Assembly (NCBI GenBank): GCA_944386475.1
Contig: CALXBH010000012.1
Location: 1 to 33,821, forward strand
Direction of reading: 5' to 3'
Origin: an uncultured Clostridia bacterium
GTDB lineage: Bacteria; Bacillota; Clostridia; Oscillospirales; Ruminococcaceae
DNA: 33,821 nt
Shown here piece after piece: positions 7,558 to 15,521 of the stretch. The notes under the pieces are model-generated. The model worked only from the letters and a program-made list of their open reading frames with translations, was not told where the DNA came from and searched no databases. The stretch's first letter is position 1. Each line of letters opens with the position of its first letter. The translations under genes were made by a program, and so were the position numbers.

Positions 7558-7598
7558 AGCTGGTTTTCTGGCCGCGCGCGTCAGAAAACCAGCTAAAA
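7558..7598 (+). terminator. terminator after GH1 gene
   Basis: The perfect 13-bp stem AGCTGGTTTTCTG / CAGAAAACCAGCT (7558-7570/7582-7594) with an 11-nt loop is followed by AAAATTTT, 15 nt after the stop codon. Confidence 0.8.
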
Positions 7599-7665
7599 TT
7601 TTCCCGTCCGCGTCACCGCCTTTCACAAAATCCATGTAAAATAAGAAGTTTTTTTGGCCATTGTA

Positions 7666-7694
7666 TTTACTTTAGCCCCCGAAAATGGTAAGAT
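7666..7694 (+). promoter_or_regulatory. promoter of the wall-anchored GH43 gene
   Basis: TTTACT (7666-7671) and TAAGAT (7689-7694) with 17-nt spacing lie about 45 nt ahead of the start codon. Boxes are imperfect but well spaced and sit in an otherwise AT-rich gap. Confidence 0.5.
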
Positions 7695-7739
7695 ATAGTT
7701 GTTAGTGTAAATCAACAGAAAAGGAGTGACATTTCTCAT

Positions 7740-10700
7740 ATGAAAAAACCTGTAAAGATCGCGGCGGCGCTGATGCTGACAGCGGCACTGTCCCTGTCCA
7801 CCTTCACGTCGTTTGCCTATCAAAATGGGACGAGCATTGACAACCAATGGGCATCCTCCACCGTGGAATACGGAATCGGCGACCCGTATATCATGAAGTA
7901 CAACGGGATGTTCTACCTGTACTGCTCCACCTTTGACGGGCAGATGGGCATCAAGGTATGGAGTTCCCCCGACATGGTCAACTGGACCTATGAGGGCTTG
8001 TGCAGCAGCGACACCGACCAGGTGATGAAAACCGCCTACGCCCCCGAGGTCACCTACTGGAACGGCACCTTCTATATGTACACGGCCGCACCCGGCGGCG
8101 ACCAGCACCGGGTGCTCACCTCCGACAGCCCCACCGGCCCCTTTGTCCGGGAGGAAACCCCCGTCTTTTCCGATCCGGAGGATCTGATCGACGGCAGCGT
8201 GTTCATCGACGATGACGAGGCCGCCACCAAATACTTTTTGCACGCGGGCGGCAGCTGCATCGAGTACGGTATCTTAAACGACAATATGCTCACCGCCACC
8301 GGCAAAAATCAGATTTCTGCCGCTACGGTCATCGGCCACTGGACCGAGGGCCCCTCGATCTTTAAGAGAAATGGCAAATACTACATGACCTACTGCGGCA
8401 ACCATGTGCTGGCGGACAACTACATGATCGAGTATGTGGCGGGCGACAGCGTCACCTCTATGAAAGAGCCGGAGGAAAACCTTCTGCTCATCAACACCGA
8501 GGAAGGCATCACCGGTTTGGGCCATAACAGCAGTGTGGTGGGCCCTGACCTTGACAGCCGGTACATTGTGTATCACAACTTAGTGTCCAACACCAACGCC
8601 CCTGAGCGCCGCTTAAACATCGACCGGATGGTCTTTAACGGCGAGAAGCTGGAAGTTCAGGGCCCCACCTGGTGGGAGATGGACAACCCCAAAATGCCGG
8701 AATTCTATGACCGGATGGAAAACGGAAACAACTGGGATACCATTGCCGGCACCGGCACCGCCGCGGACAATGTGATGACCCTCACCGGCTCTTCCGAGCT
8801 GCGCTCCAAGGATTCCACCCCCAGCGACTACACCGCTGAGTTTAACCTGGCTGTCAGCGATTATGCGGCCGGTTCCCAGGCGGGGGCGGTGGTCTCCTAT
8901 CAAAACGATCAGAACTATGCGTTTGTTTACTTTACCCCTCAGGATAACACCCTGCACTTTGACGCGGTGGTAAACGGTGAGACGGTGGTCAGCGAGACGG
9001 CAAACCTCCCCGACGAATACACCTACGGCGCCGATGTGCTTAGAAAGCTCACCGTCAAAAAAGAGGGCGAGACCTTTGACATCTACGCCGACGACCGGCT
9101 GCTCATCACTGCGGATGCGGCGCTTTCCGGCGGACAGATCGGCTTGAAGACGGTCGACTGCACCGCGGGTTACGGCTACACCGCTTTCAGCAGCACCGTC
9201 AACGGCAATCAGGATAAAGACACCGTGAAACCCACCGGCAGCGCGATGGACGCCGTACACGCCAACAGCGCTTCCCGGGATTTTGAAACCGGCACCATCA
9301 CCGAGTCGGGCGCAGGCCTTGACAGCCACTATGTGGAAGGGATGACCGCCGGCGACAGCGTAACCTTTAAAATCAACCCTGAAAAGACCTCCTATTATTC
9401 CGCGGAGATTTTGGCAAGGGCCCAGGCGGGCGCTACTGTCTCCCTGTCGGTGGACGGCAAAGAGGCTGCTTCGGATGTGGAGCTGACCCAGTCGGAGGAT
9501 TTCTTCACCGACGTGGTGCGCAACATCGCCATCAGCGAATCGGCCCAGGAGATCACCCTGACCGTCACCGAAGGCACCATGGATCTGTACTCCCTCAAGC
9601 TCGACAAGAGTGTAGACATCTTTGAAGAGAGCGAAACCCAGGAAAATATGGACTATGAATGGCTGGACGGCGCGTGGAGCGATACCATCGACACCATTTC
9701 CACCACCGATTCCTCCGTCTGGTCCACCGCCAGCTACGGCAGTGAGCACTGGGGCGACTATGAATACGAAGGGGACGTGAGCCTGAGAAGCGGCAGCGAT
9801 GCCGGCTTGCTGGTGCGCTTAAATTACGCCACCGACTCCTCCGACTCCAAAAGCGGCATCGGCGGCTGCAACAGCGCCGACTATCACTACGGCTATTACG
9901 CCTATATCAACACCAGCGGCGTGGCTTTAGGCAAGCAGATGTTTAACTGGAAGGTGCTGGCTTCCAACAACCGGAGCATGTCCACCAACCGGTACTACAA
10001 TCTGAGAGTCCGGGCAGAAGGCGCCAACATCAAGGTCTGGCTGGACGACGAGCTGGTGATCGACTACACCGATACCGAGCAGCCGATTATGTCCGGCAAG
10101 GTGGGCCTGCGGGCGATGAACGCCTATGCCAATTACCAGAACCTCGCCCTGACCCATCTGAACGTGGCGGAGCCTTTAAGCGATCCCGTCACCCTGACCG
10201 AAGGCGCTACCCCCATCACCAAAACCACCTTCCAGGTGTATTCCAACGCCCAGGGCAAGGGCTTTGAATTAAAAGACGGCGGCATCGACTTTAACAACGG
10301 AAACGGCCGCAGCGTTAAGGGCTATATGACCCAGAACGTGGCTTTGGACGGCACCGTTTCCTGCGACATCACCCTTCCCGGCACCGGCGGCCTCGGCGTG
10401 GGCCTTTTGGTCCGCTGTAAACCGGATTCCTTCGGCGAAGGCGTGGACGCCCTGGACGGCTTAGGCGTGCAGTTTGAACGCGCCGCGGGCGGCAGCGTGG
10501 ATGTGAGAGCCTACAGCTGGGACAACGGCGTATGGCAGGGCACCCTGGCAACCCAGAACATCCCCAACTTCTTTACCGACCAGCAGCCCCGCACCGTCCA
10601 CTTCGCCGTAGAGACAAACGGCAACGAGCTGACCGCTTATGTGGACGGGGAAGAGTGCCTGACCATGGATATCTCCCAGTGGTCGGATGCTTCCCGCACT

Positions 10701-11609
10701 GCAGTGGGCTTCCGGGCCCATCATGCCGCCCATGTGATGCTGACAAACTTCACCTTCAGCGGCGAAGTGCTCCCCGATCCTGATCCGGAGACAGTTTCTG
10801 TTTCTCTGGACACGGATTCCATCGAGGTGGGCGATACCGCGAACGCTTCCGCGACCGTTACCCCCGCTGATGCTGACCAAAGTGTGACCTGGTCCTCCAG
10901 CGATGAGGATGTGGCTACTGTCGACCAAAACGGCGTGGTCACCGGTGTTTCGGAAGGAACCGCCACTATCACCGCCACCGCCTCGAACGGTGTCACCGGC
11001 TCCGCCCAGATCACCGTCACTAAGACCGAGGAACCCGCTCCCTCCGATCCCGAGGCGGTAGCGGTTACCCTGGACGCGGATTCCATCGAGGTAGGCGATA
11101 CCGCGAACGCTTCCGCGACCGTTACCCCCGCTGATGCTGACCAGAGTGTCACCTGGTCCTCCAGCGACGAGGATGTGGCTACTGTGGATCAAAACGGCGT
11201 GGTCACCGGCGTTTCTGAAGGAACCGCCACCATCACCGCCACTGCTTCGAACGGCGTTTCCGGTTCCGCTCCGATCACCGTCACCGAGGCCGAGGAACCC
11301 GGCACCCCGTCCGATCCTGACGACGGCAACCAGTCTGGCGACAGCAGCGAGCCCGACGGCAATGATCCGGGAGACAATACCGATCCCGGCGACAGCAATG
11401 ACCCCGGCGATAACAACCAGTCCGGCAGCAGCACCGGCGGCTCCGATAATAACAATGGGGCCGCCCAGACTCCGGGCGGCGACAGCCAAACCGGCGGCCA
11501 GCAGGGTGAAGCTCCCCAGACCGGCGATGTGATCCCTGTGGCGGCTGGTGTGATTGCTCTTGCTTCCCTGTGCGGCGCAGTGGTCTTCATGAAAAAAGGC
11601 CGTAAATAA
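7740..11609 (+). CDS. secreted, wall-anchored multidomain GH43 enzyme
   Basis: A 1289-aa surface enzyme. An N-terminal signal peptide (1-27, ending SFA) leads into a GH43 propeller (about 40-320) with Asp48 (GDPY), Asp151 (LIDGS) and Glu203 (TEGPS) in the three catalytic positions. It continues with a beta-sandwich (about 325-500), a CBM6/35-like beta domain (about 505-630), and two LamG/DUF1080-type sandwiches (about 635-807, 815-1013). Two near-identical Big_2 domains (about 1022-1094, 1110-1182) follow, then a Gly/Asp/Asn/Pro-rich wall-spanning linker. The sorting signal has APQTG (1258-1262), a hydrophobic helix and the tail KKGRK. It likely degrades arabinoxylan- or arabinan-type plant or host glycans at the cell surface; the CBM labels are by shape only. 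AAGGAG precedes the ATG at a rather long 13-nt spacing. Transcribed alone, with its own promoter and two terminators. Confidence 0.9.
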   Translation: MKKPVKIAAALMLTAALSLSTFTSFAYQNGTSIDNQWASSTVEYGIGDPYIMKYNGMFYLYCSTFDGQMGIKVWSSPDMVNWTYEGLCSSDTDQVMKTAYAPEVTYWNGTFYMYTAAPGGDQHRVLTSDSPTGPFVREETPVFSDPEDLIDGSVFIDDDEAATKYFLHAGGSCIEYGILNDNMLTATGKNQISAATVIGHWTEGPSIFKRNGKYYMTYCGNHVLADNYMIEYVAGDSVTSMKEPEENLLLINTEEGITGLGHNSSVVGPDLDSRYIVYHNLVSNTNAPERRLNIDRMVFNGEKLEVQGPTWWEMDNPKMPEFYDRMENGNNWDTIAGTGTAADNVMTLTGSSELRSKDSTPSDYTAEFNLAVSDYAAGSQAGAVVSYQNDQNYAFVYFTPQDNTLHFDAVVNGETVVSETANLPDEYTYGADVLRKLTVKKEGETFDIYADDRLLITADAALSGGQIGLKTVDCTAGYGYTAFSSTVNGNQDKDTVKPTGSAMDAVHANSASRDFETGTITESGAGLDSHYVEGMTAGDSVTFKINPEKTSYYSAEILARAQAGATVSLSVDGKEAASDVELTQSEDFFTDVVRNIAISESAQEITLTVTEGTMDLYSLKLDKSVDIFEESETQENMDYEWLDGAWSDTIDTISTTDSSVWSTASYGSEHWGDYEYEGDVSLRSGSDAGLLVRLNYATDSSDSKSGIGGCNSADYHYGYYAYINTSGVALGKQMFNWKVLASNNRSMSTNRYYNLRVRAEGANIKVWLDDELVIDYTDTEQPIMSGKVGLRAMNAYANYQNLALTHLNVAEPLSDPVTLTEGATPITKTTFQVYSNAQGKGFELKDGGIDFNNGNGRSVKGYMTQNVALDGTVSCDITLPGTGGLGVGLLVRCKPDSFGEGVDALDGLGVQFERAAGGSVDVRAYSWDNGVWQGTLATQNIPNFFTDQQPRTVHFAVETNGNELTAYVDGEECLTMDISQWSDASRTAVGFRAHHAAHVMLTNFTFSGEVLPDPDPETVSVSLDTDSIEVGDTANASATVTPADADQSVTWSSSDEDVATVDQNGVVTGVSEGTATITATASNGVTGSAQITVTKTEEPAPSDPEAVAVTLDADSIEVGDTANASATVTPADADQSVTWSSSDEDVATVDQNGVVTGVSEGTATITATASNGVSGSAPITVTEAEEPGTPSDPDDGNQSGDSSEPDGNDPGDNTDPGDSNDPGDNNQSGSSTGGSDNNNGAAQTPGGDSQTGGQQGEAPQTGDVIPVAAGVIALASLCGAVVFMKKGRK
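10806..11284 (+). repeat. tandem Big_2 domain duplication
   Basis: Two in-frame copies (10806-11020 and 11070-11284, period 264 bp = 88 codons) are almost identical at DNA level, including long stretches of the same synonymous codons. This indicates a recent tandem duplication of the immunoglobulin-like Big_2 module within the GH43 protein. Confidence 0.85.
11400..11609 (+). repeat. duplicated wall-sorting module, copy 1
   Basis: These 210 bp (linker, APQTG signal, hydrophobic helix, basic tail) align without gaps to 14224-14433 at constant offset 2824, with long runs of identical bases. Synonymous positions are conserved too, so this is recent copying or gene conversion rather than shared protein constraint. 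Confidence 0.85.
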
Positions 11610-11632
11610 ATAGACAAATAAACAATGATAAA

Positions 11633-11669
11633 GCATGGTCCTGGTAGTAACCGGGACCATGCCTTTTTT
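11633..11669 (+). terminator. terminator 1 after GH43 gene
   Basis: The hairpin GCATGGTCC...GGGACCATGC (11633-11662) is followed by a seven-T run, 23 nt after the stop. It resembles the hairpin after the next gene (14455-14484). Confidence 0.85.
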
Positions 11670-11697
11670 TGTCCACAGCGCAATGGATGATTTAAAA

Positions 11698-11740
11698 GGA
11701 TGGAGGGAACGGCCGTTAGCCGTTCCCTCCATCCTTTTTT
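11698..11740 (+). terminator. terminator 2, perfect 16-bp hairpin
   Basis: The perfect arms GGATGGAGGGAACGGC / GCCGTTCCCTCCATCC (11698-11713/11719-11734) with a 5-nt loop are followed by six Ts. This strong backup terminator lies 89 nt after the GH43 stop, or may end an untraced short transcript. Confidence 0.8.
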
Positions 11741-11883
11741 CAGCGCCCTCGGACGCGCCTTATAGAAACTTTATAGGATCACAATAGCAACATTTTACAA
11801 AAACACCACAAAACTTTGCTGGCGCTTTTTCCAAAGAAACCCGTACAATTTATGTGTGAAAATTAGAATAAGGAGAATGGTTT

Positions 11884-14433
11884 ATGAAAGATTCTTGGAG
11901 GCGTAAGCTTTTGTCGGGAGCACTGGCCGCGGCCATGGCGGTTTCCGCACTTCCCGGCGGATTAGCGGTTTTTGCGAACGGATCGGCCCCGGCCGGGACG
12001 CCCTACGCGGCGGACGGCACATACGATGTATCCATCCCCCATGTGCTTGTCAATCAGGTGTACGGCGGCAGCGACGACGGCGCGGCCAGCCACAGCTTTA
12101 TCGAGCTGTATAACCCCTGCGATGCGGCTGTAAATTTAAGCGGCTGGGAGCTGCAGTACCGTTCCAGCGAGGACGGGGAGGACCCCGTTTGGCATGAGCT
12201 CAGCTTGGAAGGTACGATTCAGGCGAACGGCTATTATCTCATCCGCTGCGGAGAAACAGGCGGAACCGATTACAGCGTTCCCGCAGGTGATCAGGAATGG
12301 GATGTTTTGATCCACAACAAGGGCGTGTCGGTCGCTTTGTTCAGCGAAGACGTGACGCTAAACGACAGCTTTTCGGGGGCCGTAACCGATGCCAACCGGC
12401 CGGAAGGCTATGTTGACTTGTTGGCAGTACAGGGCAACGACGAAGAGGACGCCCAGATCCCCCCGGTTTATGAGGCTTCTTACGCCCCGGAACAGTCCAA
12501 GAAAAAAGCGGTGCGCCGGGACGGCTTTGCCGACACGGACGACAACAGCGCTGATATAGAAGTGATCGATTACAGCGATACGGTGGACGCGGACAAAGGC
12601 CCCCACAATTCCCAGGGGGAAAACGGCGGTACAGACCAGCCGTCGGAACCGGTGGAAAACGCATTCCGGGAAAACAGTTTTGAGGAGGATGCTCCCCTTA
12701 CTATGGAGCGCCTTAACAGCATCCAGATCGGCACCCCCGATGCGGACGGCGGCGTAGCGGAAATCGTCGCCTTTAATGCCGACCGAAAGGAAGCCTATGT
12801 GGTCAACGGACAGGACGGCCTGCTCTACCGCTTTGAGGTTGCCGATACGGGCCTTACCCTTATTGACAACAAAGATATGCGCGGCTTGATCGACGGTTTT
12901 GCCTACGGCGATATGACCAGCGTAGCGGTGGATACCGTCAACGACCACATCGCGGTGGCGCTGCAGGCCGAAGGGTATGCGGACGCCGGCCGGATCGCCC
13001 TGCTGGACTATGACTTTAACCTTGTTGCCTCCTATGAAGTGGGCGTACAGCCGGATATGGTGACCTTTTCCCACAACGGCCGGATGATCCTCTCCGCCAA
13101 TGAGGGCGAACCCCGGCAAGGCTATGGCGAAGGGGCGACCGATCCCGCCGGATCGGTTTCCATCGTGGATTTAGTGGCACAGACTGTCTCCACCGCCGGT
13201 TTTGAAAAATTTGATTCCGCTGAGCTTGCCGCCGAGGGTGTTCTCATCGGCATGGCCAACGGACAGATGAACGACGCTGCCGCCGATCTGGAGCCGGAAT
13301 ATATCGCCGTCTCCGCTGACGACAGCAAAGCCTATGTCTCCTTGCAGGAGGCAAACGCTATCGCTACCGTGGATTTAAACACCAAGGAAATCACCGCAGT
13401 TAAAAGCATGGGCTTTAAAGACCTTGGCGCCCAGGAAAACGCCGTCGATTTAGTAGAGGACGGAACATATGAAGCGAAGACCTATCCGGATGCGGTGGGC
13501 GTCTATATGCCCGATGCGCTGAGCCTCTTTGAAGCGGATGGCGTGACCTATTTGGTAACTGCCAACGAGGGCGATTCCCGGGAGTGGGAAGGCTATCTCA
13601 ACGAGGCGGAGGTAACGCTTACCGCCGCTGACGGCACCCAGGCGGAGGAAGTCCGCGTGCTGGACAAAACCTGTACTACCGTCCCGGACGACAGCAAAGA
13701 ATATCTCTATGGCGGCCGCTCTTTTGGTATCTACAACGCGGACACCATGGAACTTGTCTATGAAAGCGCCAACGATTTTGAACAAAAGACAGCGGCGTAT
13801 CTGCCGGAATGGTTTAACTGCTCCAACGACAGTATCGCTATTGATGACCGCAGCGCCAAAAAAGGCCCGGAGGCTGAAGGGGTTACCGTCGGGCAGATCG
13901 GCGACAAAACCTATGCCTTCATCGCTTTGGAGCGGATTGGCGGCGTTATGGTCTATGATGTGACAGATCCGGCCAATACCGCCTATGTGAACTATATCAA
14001 CACCCGGGATTTCAGCGAAGATATTGCCGGGGATGATTCGCCCGAAGGGCTGTGCTTCCTTTCTCTGGACGGCATGCCCATGCTGCTGGCGGCCTGCGAG
14101 GTATCCGGCACGGTAGCTGCTTACTCCTTTGACGGGCCTGCTTATGGCGAAGTGCCGGAGGGTCCGGTTTATGAGCCTATTGGCGAGGAAGATCCCACCA
14201 CTTCGAAGCCCGGTGACAACAGCGACCCCGGCGATAACAACCAGCCCGGCGGCAGCACGGATAGTTCTGATAATAACAACGGACCCCCCCAGACTCCGGG
14301 CGGCGACAGCCAAACCGGCGGCCAGCAGGGTGAGGCGCCCCAGACGGGCGATGTAATCCCCATGGCGGCTGGCGTCATTGCTCTTGCTTCCCTGTGCGGC
14401 GCAGTGATCTCTATGAAAAAAGGCCGTAAATAA
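11884..14433 (+). CDS. wall-anchored LTD and choice-of-anchor I domain protein
   Basis: An 849-aa secreted surface protein. The signal peptide (1-31) is followed by a lamin-tail domain (about 50-165; FIELYNPCDAAVNLSGWEL is characteristic). A large beta-propeller of the choice-of-anchor I type (about 270-750) comes next, recognised by ANEGEPR, ANEGDSREW, KKGPEAEGVTVG and ERIGGVMVYDVTDP. The C terminus has a Gly/Asn/Asp/Pro linker, APQTG (818-822), a hydrophobic segment and KKGRK. Family members are sometimes labelled alkaline-phosphatase-like, but the catalytic function is unproven. AAGGAG lies 8 nt before the ATG; a -10-like TACAAT lies at 11844-11849. Its sorting module is nearly identical to that of the preceding GH43 enzyme, so both probably use the same sortase, encoded elsewhere. 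Confidence 0.85.
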   Translation: MKDSWRRKLLSGALAAAMAVSALPGGLAVFANGSAPAGTPYAADGTYDVSIPHVLVNQVYGGSDDGAASHSFIELYNPCDAAVNLSGWELQYRSSEDGEDPVWHELSLEGTIQANGYYLIRCGETGGTDYSVPAGDQEWDVLIHNKGVSVALFSEDVTLNDSFSGAVTDANRPEGYVDLLAVQGNDEEDAQIPPVYEASYAPEQSKKKAVRRDGFADTDDNSADIEVIDYSDTVDADKGPHNSQGENGGTDQPSEPVENAFRENSFEEDAPLTMERLNSIQIGTPDADGGVAEIVAFNADRKEAYVVNGQDGLLYRFEVADTGLTLIDNKDMRGLIDGFAYGDMTSVAVDTVNDHIAVALQAEGYADAGRIALLDYDFNLVASYEVGVQPDMVTFSHNGRMILSANEGEPRQGYGEGATDPAGSVSIVDLVAQTVSTAGFEKFDSAELAAEGVLIGMANGQMNDAAADLEPEYIAVSADDSKAYVSLQEANAIATVDLNTKEITAVKSMGFKDLGAQENAVDLVEDGTYEAKTYPDAVGVYMPDALSLFEADGVTYLVTANEGDSREWEGYLNEAEVTLTAADGTQAEEVRVLDKTCTTVPDDSKEYLYGGRSFGIYNADTMELVYESANDFEQKTAAYLPEWFNCSNDSIAIDDRSAKKGPEAEGVTVGQIGDKTYAFIALERIGGVMVYDVTDPANTAYVNYINTRDFSEDIAGDDSPEGLCFLSLDGMPMLLAACEVSGTVAAYSFDGPAYGEVPEGPVYEPIGEEDPTTSKPGDNSDPGDNNQPGGSTDSSDNNNGPPQTPGGDSQTGGQQGEAPQTGDVIPMAAGVIALASLCGAVISMKKGRK
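14224..14433 (+). repeat. duplicated wall-sorting module, copy 2
   Basis: Gap-free partner of 11400-11609; see that entry. Amino-acid differences are few (for example VIPV to VIPM, VVF to VIS). Confidence 0.85.
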
Positions 14434-14454
14434 ACAAAATTTACCCATAAAAAA

Positions 14455-14490
14455 GCATGGCTCCGGTAAATGCCGGGGCCATGCTTTTTT
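14455..14490 (+). terminator. terminator after choice-of-anchor I gene
   Basis: The stem GCATGGCTCCGG / CCGGGGCCATGC (14455-14466/14473-14484) is followed by six Ts and preceded by five As. The sequence is similar to the terminator at 11633-11669, so the copied unit may extend past the coding end. Confidence 0.85.
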
Positions 14491-14563
14491 CTTCTGAAAC
14501 CCTGATTTCTCCCGGCGAATAAACCCTTGTTTTCCAGCGTATAGTAATGACGGGGTGATAACG

Positions 14564-15034
14564 GTGAAAATTCAATGGAAAAAACTGATTGCCTGTCTGG
14601 CAATCCCTCTGGTAGTAGGCGGGGTATCCTCTCTTTTGACCGGGGAGAGCATGGAAACTTTCCAAAGCCTAAACAAGCCTCCTTTAGCGCCGCCGGGATG
14701 GCTGTTCCCTGTGGTGTGGACCATCCTGTTTGTGCTGATGGGGATCGCCTCTTATCTCGTCTTCACGGCGGGAAAGGATCGCCTGACGACCCGCGCAGCG
14801 CTGACTGTCTACGGCATACAGCTGGCTGTCAATTTTTTCTGGCCGGTTATCTTTTTTAACCTAGGCGCTTATCTGTTTGCCTTTCTCTGGCTGATTTTGC
14901 TGTGGGTCTTGATTTTAGCGACGGCCATTTTGTTTTACCAGTTGTCTAAACCCGCCGCCTGGCTGCTTATCCCCTATCTTATCTGGGTCACCTTTGCCGG
15001 ATATTTGAATTTCGGCGTTTTTATCCTCAACTGA
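14564..15034 (+). CDS. TspO/MBR family membrane protein
   Basis: A 156-aa, five-helix membrane protein of the tryptophan-rich sensory protein / translocator family. Family members bind tetrapyrroles and related ligands; their physiological role in bacteria is unsettled. Signature residues are visible: NKPPLAPPGWLFPVVWTILF after helix 1, VNFFWPVIFF in helix 3-4, and PYLIWVTFAGYLN in helix 5. The GTG start at 14564 is preferred since GGGGTG lies about 6 nt upstream; an in-frame GTG at 14555 overlaps that site. Monocistronic, enclosed by terminators at 14455-14490 and 15042-15077. No nearby haem gene hints at a specific ligand. Confidence 0.9.
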   Translation: MKIQWKKLIACLAIPLVVGGVSSLLTGESMETFQSLNKPPLAPPGWLFPVVWTILFVLMGIASYLVFTAGKDRLTTRAALTVYGIQLAVNFFWPVIFFNLGAYLFAFLWLILLWVLILATAILFYQLSKPAAWLLIPYLIWVTFAGYLNFGVFILN

Positions 15035-15041
15035 CGTTAAA

Positions 15042-15077
15042 AAGGACGGCAAGCAAGCGCTTGCCGTCCTTTTTTAT
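15042..15077. terminator. terminator between tspO and XRE gene
   Basis: AAGGACGGCAAGC / GCTTGCCGTCCTT (15042-15054/15059-15071) with a 4-nt loop has T runs on the plus strand and A runs before it. It serves tspO and, being close to the XRE stop, probably the minus-strand gene as well. Confidence 0.85.
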
Positions 15078-15325
15078 TCTTTATCCGGCAAATCCACATC
15101 CATCTCATAAAGGCTGATGCCAAATTCCCGGTAAATGCGCACTAATGTCTCCGCACTGGGCGCACATAATCCCCGCTCCAGATTGCCGTACTGTTTTTCA
15201 CTGAGTTTTACCCGTTCTGCCGCTTGGGCCAGCGTCAGGCCCTCCTCCTTTCTTTTCGCTCTTAAATGGATCGAAAACACTTGCTTAATAGTTTTTTCGC
15301 CTTGCGAATTCCTGTTGTTGGACAT
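15074..15325 (-). CDS. XRE-family helix-turn-helix regulator
   Basis: An 83-aa cytoplasmic DNA-binding protein made of one Cro/CI-type HTH (about residues 20-70). Recognisable are LRAKRKEEGLTLAQAAERV, the recognition helix region LSEKQYGNLERG, and the closing helix SAETLVRIYREFGIS. The start was placed at 15325 because AGGAGG lies 9 nt upstream; the ORF extends further upstream without another ribosome binding site. The ribosome binding site is part of an inverted repeat (15335-15362). The gene stands alone between terminators and is AT-richer than tspO; such single-domain regulators often belong to mobile DNA. Its target is not evident. Confidence 0.85.
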   Translation of the reverse strand: MSNNRNSQGEKTIKQVFSIHLRAKRKEEGLTLAQAAERVKLSEKQYGNLERGLCAPSAETLVRIYREFGISLYEMDVDLPDKE

Positions 15326-15334
15326 TCCACTTAT

Positions 15335-15362
15335 CCTCCTGGGACTACCATACCCCAGGAGG
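15335..15362 (-). promoter_or_regulatory. inverted repeat overlapping the XRE ribosome binding site
   Basis: The 9-bp arms CCTCCTGGG / CCCAGGAGG (15335-15343/15354-15362) enclose 10 nt; the arm nearest the gene contains its Shine-Dalgarno sequence. As RNA it could hide the ribosome binding site, and as DNA it could be an operator for the XRE protein. Confidence 0.5.
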
Positions 15363-15449
15363 GATTTTATAAACAGGAAATAAATTGCATATGTCTTTAT
15401 ACAGGACAATATTTTATAAAAACAGGTTTAAAAATCCAAAAGGGCAAAA

Positions 15450-15490
15450 TATACAAAAGCCCAGCAGTGCGCGAATAGCACACTGCTGGG
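15450..15490 (-). terminator. terminator of the 17277-15522 gene set
   Basis: The stem CCCAGCAGTG / CACTGCTGGG (15460-15469/15481-15490) is followed on the minus strand by CTTTTGTATATTTT, 31 nt after the stop of the minus-strand gene at 15522. Confidence 0.75.
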
Positions 15491-15521
15491 GAAAGGTGTC
15501 TTCAATTCTTTTGGCAGGCCG

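Noticed and set aside
10461-11732. 423-codon open frame on the minus strand opposite the GH43 Big_2/linker region
   Set aside because: It is antisense to a clear coding region, mirrors the repeats of the real gene, has low-complexity Gly/Val composition, no ribosome binding site, and runs across the terminators.
11400-14433. Insertion sequence or transposon carrying the two surface genes
   Set aside because: No transposase, terminal inverted repeats or target duplications are visible; only the sorting module is duplicated.
13450-14448. Long minus-strand frame opposite the choice-of-anchor I gene
   Set aside because: Shadow of a GC-rich real gene; no ribosome binding site and no recognisable domain.
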